A stretch of DNA of 21,058 nt, from positions 1 to 21,058 of the forward strand of contig JAJRUU010000133.1 in assembly GCA_024277605.1 (NCBI GenBank), in the 5' to 3' direction. Origin of the DNA: a bacterium. GTDB taxonomy: Bacteria; SZUA-182; SZUA-191; JAJRXT01. Every line of letters starts with the position of its first letter. Position 1 is the stretch's first letter. This document shows positions 6,732-13,602 of this stretch, piece after piece. Position numbers and translations under genes: made by a program. Below the pieces are notes generated by a model. That model had not been told where the DNA came from, made no database searches, and saw nothing but the letters and a program-made list of their open reading frames with translations.

Positions 6732-7316
6732 GTGTCCATTGAATCAAAATTTAAAAACCCAAACATGGCGAATAATATCGCCAATGCCTTAACAGCATCA
6801 AGAATAGTACTTACACCTGTTTTTGCACTGTGCCTGCTTTATGCCGATGTATACCCGCAGCTGCATTTTTGGGCTGTTTTTACGGCCTGTGTAGTGATAT
6901 TAACCGATTGTTTTGATGGGTTTATTGCCAAAAGATGGGGCAGTCCAAGTGCTTTGGGAAGTTTTTTGGATCCGGTGGCTGATAAAATAAGTATCGATGT
7001 TGCCTTCGTTGTTATTTCCATTATACATGGTTTCCCCATGTGGGCCACTATAATAGTGGTAAGTCGGGATGTTTTTATATTGGGCGCCTGGTGTTTTTTT
7101 CTGTTGGTATTGGAAGAATCATTTGTGGTGGTGCCGCATATATTCGGCAAGCTTATGGTTACTGCACAAGCAATGACGATTTTGTTTGTTTTGTTAAAAT
7201 TACAGACGGAATTTATCAGGTGGTCCTGGCGGGTTACCATATTCTTCTCTGTTGCTTCTTTGGCGATTTATGCGCTTAATATCAAAAAATACAGAAAAGC
7301 GGTTGAACCGGACTAA
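6732..7316 (+). CDS. pgsA: CDP-alcohol phosphatidyltransferase, PgsA-like
   Basis: A 194-residue integral membrane enzyme of the CDP-alcohol phosphatidyltransferase family, most like phosphatidylglycerophosphate synthase. That enzyme transfers phosphatidyl from CDP-diacylglycerol to glycerol-3-phosphate in phosphatidylglycerol synthesis. The signature is clear at DCFDGFIAKRWGSPSALG followed by SFLDPVADK: the DG-x2-A-x-R...G-x3-D-x3-D metal-binding pattern. The first basic position is Lys where the motif often has Arg, with Arg next. The N terminus NIANALTASRIVLTP is typical. About five to six membrane segments are visible. The start is GTG; an ATG at 6765 (residue 12) fits the usual protein start better but has no SD. 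Other members of the family use different alcohols, so pgsA is likely but not certain. Confidence 0.88.
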   Translation: MSIESKFKNPNMANNIANALTASRIVLTPVFALCLLYADVYPQLHFWAVFTACVVILTDCFDGFIAKRWGSPSALGSFLDPVADKISIDVAFVVISIIHGFPMWATIIVVSRDVFILGAWCFFLLVLEESFVVVPHIFGKLMVTAQAMTILFVLLKLQTEFIRWSWRVTIFFSVASLAIYALNIKKYRKAVEPD

Positions 7317-7323
7317 GTCGGGT
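7307..7323 (+). repeat. Hairpin with the stop codon as its loop
   Basis: ACCGGAC (7307-7313), TAA (the stop codon, 7314-7316) and GTCGGGT (7317-7323) pair except for one G-G mismatch. It is followed by TGTATTAG, similar to the tail after other members of the TCGGG hairpin family. Confidence 0.45.
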
Positions 7324-7331
7324 TGTATTAG

Positions 7332-7919
7332 ATGCAGCCTCTTGTTTATAAACTTTCCGCAAAGCCTTTCTCAATGAATATGCCACGAAAGCATATCTGG
7401 GTAATTAGTAGAAACATATTTTTTTTATGTTTGATGATCATTCCTAATAATAGTGCTGCGGATGATAATAAACCCTTCCCTGTAGTAGTGGTTCCACAAC
7501 AATTGTCCAGCCCTGAAGCGGGAGGTTATGTCGGGGCCGATAAGTGTTTAACCTGTCATCCTGCGCAGTTTGAAAAGTGGCGGAATACTCCCCATGCTAA
7601 AGCTTTTGCCACATTATACAAAGAGGGACGACAGTCCCCCCAACCCAGTTGTTTAAGGTGTCATACTACCGGCTACGGGGAGTTGGGCGGTTTTGACAAT
7701 CCCACCGACAGCGCTCGTCTGGCTGGAGTGCAATGTGAGGCCTGTCACGGCCCTGGGAGTCGGCATCTTAAGGATGTAAAACTGTCAGGCTGGGATGCGG
7801 TAAGCGATTGTGTTGATTGTCAGCTAAGAAAGGTGTGTATGGCATGTCATCCGCCCAAGCATAGCCCTGACTTTGATTTTGAAGCATATTTAGCGAAGGT
7901 AACCTGTGCCAGCGACTGA
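7332..7919 (+). CDS. Periplasmic tetraheme c-type cytochrome
   Basis: A 195-residue multiheme cytochrome c. Four CxxCH heme sites are visible: CLTCH (72-76), CLRCH (107-111), CEACH (135-139) and CMACH (169-173). A fifth, CVDCQ (160-164), lacks the histidine. YVGADKCLTCHPAQFEKW with H88 downstream, and CEACHGPGSRH, resemble the cytochrome c554 / doubly CxxCH group, which shuttles electrons in the periplasm. A signal peptide is likely: basic KH near residue 20, hydrophobic core about 22-37, cleavage near NSA-ADD (42-43). The first 14 residues look unlike a signal peptide, so Met15 or Met17 may be the true start; no candidate has a good SD. Its last 14 bases overlap lnt, which implies translational coupling. 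The electron partner is unknown. Confidence 0.88.
   Translation: MQPLVYKLSAKPFSMNMPRKHIWVISRNIFFLCLMIIPNNSAADDNKPFPVVVVPQQLSSPEAGGYVGADKCLTCHPAQFEKWRNTPHAKAFATLYKEGRQSPQPSCLRCHTTGYGELGGFDNPTDSARLAGVQCEACHGPGSRHLKDVKLSGWDAVSDCVDCQLRKVCMACHPPKHSPDFDFEAYLAKVTCASD
7897..7905 (+). promoter_or_regulatory. SD with complementary spacer at the lnt start
   Basis: AGGT-A-ACCT ends directly at the GTG start of lnt (7906). The AAGG SD is followed at once by its own complement. The stem would be only 3-4 bp and is marginal by itself; it is listed because four other genes in the window show the same design. Confidence 0.3.
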
Positions 7920-9522
7920 AGAAAAAATAACCCTTAAAGCTATTTGTGGAGCTATCCTTTCGGGCTGTTTACTTACCGTAAGCTTTCCTCGTTTTGATTT
8001 AGAGATATTAGCCTGGGTGGCGTTGGTGCCATTGCTGTTATCAATAAATGGCCAGGATGTGCGGCGCTCGGCTTGGTTGGGTGTTTTATGCGGTGTAGTA
8101 CATTATCTGGGTACTATTTACTGGATTGCTTATACCCTTGCGTTTTACGGAAAGCTGAATTGGGGTATAAGTATTGTGCTGCTGTTACTTTTAGTGGCCT
8201 ATCTGGGTCTATATGTGGGGGCCTTTGCCGGTATACTCAGTTGGTGTGAGAGGCGCGGGGCCGGTGTCTCATGCTGTCTTTTAGGGCCGGTTTTATGGGT
8301 TTCGCTTGAATATTTGCGAACATATTTGCTTTCGGGATTTCCCTGGGCGCTGTTAGGCTATTCTCAATACCTCAACCTGCCGGTAATACAGATGGCTGAG
8401 GTGACCGGGGTTTATGGTATTTCATTTGTAATCGTAGCGGTAAATTGTACAATTGCCGGTATACTGTTATCGTTTATTAGCACTTATCCGAAAGAAAAGG
8501 GTGCGCCTCACCCAGGGGTGTTTCACCCGGGGGTGTTTCACCCGGGGGTGTTCCACCCCTCTGCGTTGCGTGCCGGTTTGGTTGGTTGTAGCCTTTTACT
8601 ACTATATCTGGCGTATGGTTTCTGGAGGTTATCAGATTATAGCGCCCCTGTTCAGCAAGCAGAGCTTTTTAATGTGGCGGTGGTGCAAGGTAATATCGAG
8701 CAGGACAAGAAGTGGGACCCGGCTTTTCAAGAACAGACGATGCAGATATACGAAGGCTTGAGTCAGCAGGCGGCCCAGGCAAACCCTCAGCTAATTGTCT
8801 GGCCTGAATCAGCTACTCCGTTTTACTTTCAGTCAAATGAAAAATATCAGCCCCAAATATTAAACCGGGCAAAATCCTGGGGAACGTGGCTCTTGTTTGG
8901 CAGCCCCAGTTACCAACTGGCGGGCGTCCAGCCCAAGTTGTATAATAGCGCATTTCTAATATCCCCCGAGAGTAAAATAGCCGGGATTTATCACAAATTG
9001 CATTTAGTGCCTTTTGGGGAATATGTGCCGCTAAAAAGTATCCTTGGTTTTGCCGGTAAGTTAGTGGCTCAGGTGGGTGATTTCAGCTCCGGCACTGAAC
9101 ACACTATTTTACAAATACCTGAAGCGAAGCTGGGAGTGGTGATATGCTTTGAGGTTATTTTCCCGCAGGTGGTGCGTAAATTTTTTGACCGGGGCGCTAA
9201 CGTGTTAGTGAATATTACCAATGATGCCTGGTTTGGCAGAAGCTCGGCCCCGTTTCAGCATTTTTCCATGCTTGCTCTGCGGGCGGTGGAAAACCGAACC
9301 TATATTGTACGGGCGGCCAATACCGGTATATCGGGTTTTGTTGATCCTGTGGGGCGGATTATGAGTTCAACATCGCTATTTGTAGCCGACTATCTGATGG
9401 ATAGCATTGGCCTGAGTAGGGGAAAAACTTTTTATGCTGATTATGGTGATATATTCAGCTGGTTGTGTATAATAGTAGCCGGAGGTTGTTTGCTTAAAGC
9501 GGGGTTGAAACATCAACTTTAA
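7906..9522 (+). CDS. lnt: Apolipoprotein N-acyltransferase
   Basis: A 538-residue Lnt, the inner-membrane enzyme that adds the third acyl chain to the N-terminal cysteine of lipoproteins. About six N-terminal membrane segments (residues 10-190 and 222-240) precede a periplasmic nitrilase-like domain. The catalytic triad is visible: Glu301 in VWPESATPF, Lys364 in YHKLHLVPFGEYVP and Cys414 in VVICFEVIFP. The NDAWFG and RAVENRTYIVRAANTG motifs also match. The start is GTG with AAGG upstream, overlapping the cytochrome by 14 nt. An unusual insertion lies in the loop before the last membrane segment: a five-residue unit HPGVF repeated three times, encoded by a 15-bp DNA repeat. The presence of Lnt implies a diderm cell. 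It sits upstream of a likely lipoprotein gene in the same operon. Confidence 0.96.
   Translation: MPATEEKITLKAICGAILSGCLLTVSFPRFDLEILAWVALVPLLLSINGQDVRRSAWLGVLCGVVHYLGTIYWIAYTLAFYGKLNWGISIVLLLLLVAYLGLYVGAFAGILSWCERRGAGVSCCLLGPVLWVSLEYLRTYLLSGFPWALLGYSQYLNLPVIQMAEVTGVYGISFVIVAVNCTIAGILLSFISTYPKEKGAPHPGVFHPGVFHPGVFHPSALRAGLVGCSLLLLYLAYGFWRLSDYSAPVQQAELFNVAVVQGNIEQDKKWDPAFQEQTMQIYEGLSQQAAQANPQLIVWPESATPFYFQSNEKYQPQILNRAKSWGTWLLFGSPSYQLAGVQPKLYNSAFLISPESKIAGIYHKLHLVPFGEYVPLKSILGFAGKLVAQVGDFSSGTEHTILQIPEAKLGVVICFEVIFPQVVRKFFDRGANVLVNITNDAWFGRSSAPFQHFSMLALRAVENRTYIVRAANTGISGFVDPVGRIMSSTSLFVADYLMDSIGLSRGKTFYADYGDIFSWLCIIVAGGCLLKAGLKHQL
8509..8558 (+). repeat. 15-bp tandem repeat inside lnt
   Basis: Three units (8509-8523, 8524-8538, 8539-8553) of CACCCGGGGGTGTTT, the first with A for G at position 6 and the third with C at the end, then a partial CACCC. 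It is in frame and encodes HPGVF three times plus HP. Each unit contains CACCC/GGGTG arms, so it can also fold as serial hairpins. Confidence 0.9.
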
Positions 9523-9540
9523 ATAGAGGGGATAGAAAAT

Positions 9541-10639
9541 ATGTATGAAGAACTAAGCGGAAGATTGCTACAGTATTTGAGTTCGGTGCATGATTTGCGG
9601 AGTCATCTTTGACTTAGGCAATAAGCAGGAGAAGCTAAAGCAGTTGGATGACCAGGCGGCTCAGCCGGATTTCTGGCAGGACAATGCGATTGCCCAGAAG
9701 ATATTAAAAGAACGTTCCAGCATCCAAAGCGAAATTAATAAATGGAATGAGTTACAACATCAGGGGGAGGATCTTCGCCAGCTCATTGAAGTGGCTGAGG
9801 ATGAGCAGGATGCCTCAATGCGCTTAGAGTTGGAAGCTGAATTGGTTAAGCTGGAGAAAGAGTTACAGCAGCTTCAGTTGAGAACACTGTTGGGTGAAGA
9901 GCACGATATAAATAATGCGATTGTAGCCATCCATCCCGGGGCGGGGGGGACCGAATCCCAGGACTGGGCTGATATGTTGTTGCGCATGTATTTGAAATGG
10001 GCCGAAAAGAAGGGCTACCATTCTCAAATTGTAGATTCGCTGCCCGGTGAGGAAGCCGGAATAAAGAGCGTTACCTTTACGGTGAGCGGTGAGTACGCTT
10101 ATGGATATTTAAAGGCCGAATTCGGTGTTCATCGGCTGGTGCGTATTTCCCCATTCGATGCCAATAAACGTCGGCATACTTCATTCGCTTCAGTGTTCGT
10201 CTGCCCTGAGGTTAATGAGGGTATTGACTTAGATGTAGACCCCAAGGAATTAAGGATCGATACCTTTAGATCCAGTGGAGCGGGGGGGCAGCATGTGAAT
10301 GTGACCGATTCGGCAATACGTATTACTCACCTGCCGACCGGTATTGTTGCGCAGTGTCAGAATGAACGTTCGCAACATCGTAACAAAGATACGGCGATGA
10401 AAATTCTGCGGGCCCGAATCCATGAGTACCGCCGTAAGGAACGCCAGGGGATCCGAGAGGAATTGGAGGCGGAGAAGAAGGGGATTGCCTGGGGCAACCA
10501 AATCCGCTCCTATGTTTTTCAACCATACCAGTTAGTTAAGGATCACCGTACCTCGGTGGAAGTTGGCAATGCCGGAGCGGTTATGGATGGAGATATAGAT
10601 GCTTTTATAGAAGCGTATCTGCGGCAGCAATTGACATGA
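9541..10639 (+). CDS. prfB: Peptide chain release factor 2 (programmed +1 frameshift)
   Basis: RF2 terminates translation at UGA and UAA. The reading frame opens at ATG 9541 (SD GAGGGG about 9 nt upstream) and encodes 23 residues to CTT, then meets TGA at 9610-9612. Translation resumes in the +1 frame at GAC 9611. The joined protein is 365 residues, equal to E. coli RF2. Class marks are the SPF stop-recognition tripeptide (about residues 203-205) in VRISPFDANKRRHTSF and the GGQ peptidyl-hydrolysis motif (about 248-250) in SSGAGGQHVN. The second-frame segment alone, if taken from a GTG or ATG near 9590, would lack the true N terminus. The real stop is TGA, overlapping the next gene's ATG by four bases (ATGA). 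Regulation is by the frameshift: low RF2 favours shifting and more RF2. Confidence 0.96.
9599..9613 (+). promoter_or_regulatory. RF2 +1 frameshift site
   Basis: GGAG (9599-9602), a 4-nt gap, then CTT TGA C (9607-9613). The slip codon, in-frame UGA and following C match the classic RF2 recoding signal. The internal SD-like GGAG is weaker than the AGGGGG of E. coli and one base farther away. Confidence 0.95.
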
Positions 10640-12531
10640 AACCAAAGCAATTAAAATCACTTATCTGGCCGATGATGCTACTGTCAGTTGTTATAGCCAT
10701 GGGTTGTGATGTTGAACGTACCCCGCAGCAAGATAGTCGGCTACGTTTTCAAAAAGCCTTACAGTATATCAATAAACGTGATATGAGTGAGGCCATATCT
10801 GAATTAAGGTATGCTATTCAACTCGATCATGAGTTTGCTGACCCTTATTATAAGTTAGGCGTTGTTTATCAGGAAATTGGAGGGACAGAACAAGCGGTAA
10901 CCTATTTTAATCAATATTTGGAGTTCGAACCTGATCATCTGGATACTCATTTACGTTTGATGCGTATATTTTATTTTACGGGTAGATTCGATGAAGCCAT
11001 CGAAAAAGGTGAGTATTTGCTGGCAAGGTCTAAAAAAGGGGATAAAATACAGGCTGAAATGCATGGTCTTTTGGGGGATGTGTATCTTAAAATACAAGAT
11101 TCGGAAGCCGCCGCTTTCCATTTCGAACAGGCATTGAAAATAAGGCCTGATTCAATTGAAACCTATATGAAGTTGGTCAACCTATACCAGAACAAAGGCG
11201 ATGCAGAAAAGGCTCGAACTTTACTTGACAAAGTCATAACCCTGAAGCCTTCATATGCCGAGCCTTACCATTTGTTGGCCGAAATTTATACCCTGGAGCA
11301 AAAAGACAGTGCGCTTATGGAATTATATAAAAAAATTATTGAATTAGAACCTGATAAAGTTTTGCCTAGGATTAAATTAGTCCAGCTCTATTTTAAGCAT
11401 AAGAAGTATGAATCGGCTCAAGCGGTTGTGACTGAAATATTAGAGTTGGATCCGAGCGAGCCGGCAGCCCACTTCCTTCTGGGCAGGATTTATTTAATTA
11501 AAGAGCAATATGTACCGGCTGTACAGGAATTGTCAAAAGCCCGAATTGCTAAATATGAACTCGATGATACTTTGAGTCTCTTAGGTAACGCCTATCAGAA
11601 GTTAATGCAATGGGATAATGCACTGAAAGCATATGAAACGCTTGTTTTTATCAGACCGGAGCAATTCGATGTACAACTTAATCTGGCTAAGCTCTATTTA
11701 AGAGTTAAGCAATGGGATGAGGCGGCTGATAAAGCCGCTGAAATTATCTATCGCTTCTATGGTTTTGAAGAAGCGTATCTCCTGCAAGGTTTAGCCCACA
11801 TGCAGGGCGGGGATTGGGATGCGGCCCAGGATGACTTCCAGGATTTCTTTGCCCCCGACAAGAAACTGGATGAGGCGGGAATGAAGTTCTACTTGAAGAT
11901 GTATCCGAATCTGGTAGTGCCGCAACGCTTTAAAAGGAGCAACCCCCGGTATAGTGTTTTAGGCCATTATTTGTTGGGAATTTGCCATTTAGCCAAATCA
12001 GATTTACGTTCAGCCCAGGCAGAGTTCGAGCGGGCTATTGCCGTGGGGATCCCTTTTGTTGATGCCCACATTCTCAAGGCCATCACCAACCACATGCAGG
12101 GTAAATCAACACAAGCCATAAAGAGTTGTAATATGGCTTTAAGATTTACCGAAGACGATCAATCCAGGGCCTTAGTCCATTTTGTATTGGCCAATATTTA
12201 TACCTCGCAGGGAGAGCTGATAAAAGCGCAAGAGCATATGCGGCAGGCAGAAGGGGCGGTGGCTGAATTCTCATTTTTTAAAATGGATATCACCAAGAAT
12301 ATTAGCGAAAAAGCGCCGCTATCATTGGCCAGACTTAATTTGGGAGTAATTTATTTACAGTACGGCTGGAAGACGGCAGCTAAAGCAGAATGCCAGCTGG
12401 CGCTGAAAGACAACCCCCACAATCCATTGGCCAATTATATAGTGGATGAGTTATATAAATTGACCTCTCAATATTATGATAAACATAATCGTTTAGACGG
12501 GATAACAGAAAAGTTGCTGGAATATCCTTAG
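10636..12531 (+). CDS. TPR-repeat lipoprotein
   Basis: A 631-residue protein with a hydrophobic export segment (about 9-23) ending in VIAMGC, so Cys24 is a plausible lipidated cysteine, although the lipobox is not ideal. The rest is a chain of about eleven to thirteen tetratricopeptide repeats. Well-formed units are LRYAIQLDHEFADPYYKLG, FNQYLEFEPDHLDTHLRL, FEQALKIRPDSIETYMKL and DKVITLKPSYAEPYHLL. TPR arrays are scaffolds for protein contacts, so it may help assemble an envelope complex or export apparatus; the partner is not evident. The start overlaps the prfB stop (ATGA), so the genes are translationally coupled. It lies two genes after lnt, which would finish its lipid modification. No catalytic domain is visible. 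Confidence 0.85.
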   Translation: MKPKQLKSLIWPMMLLSVVIAMGCDVERTPQQDSRLRFQKALQYINKRDMSEAISELRYAIQLDHEFADPYYKLGVVYQEIGGTEQAVTYFNQYLEFEPDHLDTHLRLMRIFYFTGRFDEAIEKGEYLLARSKKGDKIQAEMHGLLGDVYLKIQDSEAAAFHFEQALKIRPDSIETYMKLVNLYQNKGDAEKARTLLDKVITLKPSYAEPYHLLAEIYTLEQKDSALMELYKKIIELEPDKVLPRIKLVQLYFKHKKYESAQAVVTEILELDPSEPAAHFLLGRIYLIKEQYVPAVQELSKARIAKYELDDTLSLLGNAYQKLMQWDNALKAYETLVFIRPEQFDVQLNLAKLYLRVKQWDEAADKAAEIIYRFYGFEEAYLLQGLAHMQGGDWDAAQDDFQDFFAPDKKLDEAGMKFYLKMYPNLVVPQRFKRSNPRYSVLGHYLLGICHLAKSDLRSAQAEFERAIAVGIPFVDAHILKAITNHMQGKSTQAIKSCNMALRFTEDDQSRALVHFVLANIYTSQGELIKAQEHMRQAEGAVAEFSFFKMDITKNISEKAPLSLARLNLGVIYLQYGWKTAAKAECQLALKDNPHNPLANYIVDELYKLTSQYYDKHNRLDGITEKLLEYP

Positions 12532-12722
12532 CTAATATGAATTTGCACTCTTTCCACATAATCCAGCCTAAAAAGCCCCCTTCAATATCGAACCTACCCC
12601 AAAAAACGCAGGAAAACAACAGAACATAACGGTAACGTAAGAATAGTTGCGTATTGTAACAGAACCTGCCGCATATGGTGTGCCTGTGTGTGTTGTGGTA
12701 TGTAACTGTATTTGACTAATAT

Positions 12723-12935
12723 GTGATATGGTGTAAACTGTGTCTACCATTAATTACGCAGGTTTTGCGGTTACTAATTACCGGCTCGATTATGTTATCG
12801 CTAAATATAGACTTCCGAACAAAAATGTTATGGAGATTGGCCCGTGCCACAGTTTGGGTGCTTATGCCGGTAATCGGTGTGTTGTGTTGGTGGTGGCTGT
12901 TTGAACTAATTATCATCATGCTCAGGAGGGGTTGA
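12723..12935 (+). CDS. Possible small membrane protein
   Basis: An open frame of up to 70 residues from a GTG, with internal ATG starts at 12792 and 12825. The C-terminal half, TVWVLMPVIGVLCWWWLFEL and onward, is a clear hydrophobic segment ending in RRG, which fits a one-pass membrane peptide. No start has a good SD. It is followed one base later by a second tiny membrane ORF with a strong SD. I do not recognise a family. It could be host or phage; coding status is uncertain. Confidence 0.35.
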   Translation: MIWCKLCLPLITQVLRLLITGSIMLSLNIDFRTKMLWRLARATVWVLMPVIGVLCWWWLFELIIIMLRRG

Positions 12936-12936
12936 T

Positions 12937-13017
12937 ATGCGGATAAATCGGCAGATGACGTTGCTGATTCTGTTGGACATAGGTGTCTGGAACTTTAATG
13001 TATGGTTGCTTAATTGA
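12937..13017 (+). CDS. Possible 26-residue membrane peptide
   Basis: ATG at 12937 follows AGGAGGGG (12923-12931 region) by about 6 nt, an excellent ribosome binding site. The 26 residues start MRINRQMT and continue as a hydrophobic stretch (LLILLDIGVWNFNVWLL). It resembles no family I know. The strong SD and one-base spacing from the previous frame are the only arguments for translation. Confidence 0.4.
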   Translation: MRINRQMTLLILLDIGVWNFNVWLLN

Positions 13018-13039
13018 GGAATAAAACGGACTTATTAAC

Positions 13040-13152
13040 CCCGAATAATTCGGGCCTTATTAGCAGCAAAACCACATCTTCCTGATAATATTAACTTTGA
13101 CAGCTGTCACACAATAATTTTCAGGCAAGCAAACTTATCATGGACGTTGGCT
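13040..13152 (+). repeat. Composite repeat element, copy B
   Basis: CCCGAA-TAA-TTCGGG (13040-13054), flanked by TTAAC and CCTTATTAG, is followed 87 nt later by TGGACGTTGGCT (13141-13152), with GGCAAGCAAAC just before it. The same parts, order and spacing occur at 2360-2473. This copy sits just upstream of the phage module, the other between host genes. Confidence 0.5.
13098..13109. promoter_or_regulatory. Perfect 12-bp palindrome
   Basis: TGACAGCTGTCA is a perfect dyad without spacer, inside the composite repeat and about 115 nt upstream of the first phage-side ORF. A dimeric regulator could bind it. It overlaps a TTGACA at 13097-13102 that has no good -10 box. Confidence 0.35.
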
Positions 13153-13223
13153 TTAAATCCAATACAAAAGGGAATCTGGAAAATCATATATAAACTTATG
13201 AATAGATCGGGTTAAACAGTAAT

Positions 13224-13469
13224 ATGAGCACAGCATCCGGCAAGACGGCAGAGGACATAGAGGGTTGGGTTAAGCGGTATATGGAGCTGAAAAGCGCCTA
13301 CCAGGAATATTGCCGACTTGGGAAATTAATAAAAAAAGCAGTGAAGGGCAAACGACGTTTTTCTGTCGGTCAATATTTACTAACTGGAAAATGGGTAACT
13401 CGTAAGGCCCATATAGTTCCGGAATCCAAATATTGGCATTTGAAGATTGAGCATATAACCGGGGAGTAA
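13224..13469 (+). CDS. Small basic protein at the start of the phage module
   Basis: 81 residues, rich in Lys and Arg, with a helical N-terminal half (TAEDIEGWVKRYMELKSAYQ, then KLIKKAVKGKRR) and a short C-terminal strand-like part. I do not recognise the family. Its place just before the large terminase is where a small terminase or DNA-binding packaging protein often lies, but there is no visible helix-turn-helix, so that role is only positional inference. The SD is weak. Its stop is 11 nt before the next ATG. Confidence 0.6.
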   Translation: MSTASGKTAEDIEGWVKRYMELKSAYQEYCRLGKLIKKAVKGKRRFSVGQYLLTGKWVTRKAHIVPESKYWHLKIEHITGE

Positions 13470-13480
13470 AAAACCGCCGT

Positions 13481-13567
13481 ATGGCTAAAAAGGCTACAAA
13501 TAAAAAAAATGCACAAAAGGACAAAAAAAGCCGAGTATCAAAACAGGGGAAAACAAGCAGAATATAG
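13481..13567 (+). CDS. 28-residue basic ORF, likely true N terminus of the terminase
   Basis: ATG 13481 opens a lysine-rich frame (MAKKATNKKNAQKDKKS...) ending at TAG 13565-13567. The terminase frame is open and protein-like upstream of its TTG start, back to a TAA at 13501-13503. It reads QNIEQINTEHFSAYQLLIQR across the start point. A -1 shift between 13504 and 13567 would join the two. The region has an A7 run (13523-13529) and a GGGG-AAAA run (13546-13553), so loss of one base, polymerase slippage or ribosomal slippage could all explain it. The only SD-like sequence, GGGGAG, is 14 nt upstream. Confidence 0.5.
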   Translation: MAKKATNKKNAQKDKKSRVSKQGKTSRI

Positions 13568-13602
13568 AACAGATTAACACTGAGCATTTCAGCGCATATC
13601 AA

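Noticed and set aside
12380..12919. Minus-strand open frames of 60-79 codons across the TPR gene end and the following gap
   Set aside because: They overlap each other and the TPR gene, have no SD and show no domain character.
13546..13553. Canonical -1 ribosomal slippery heptamer at the terminase start
   Set aside because: GGGG-AAAA does not fit the X-XXY-YYZ pattern in the right frame, since the second tRNA would mispair on GAA. Base loss or polymerase slippage is more likely.
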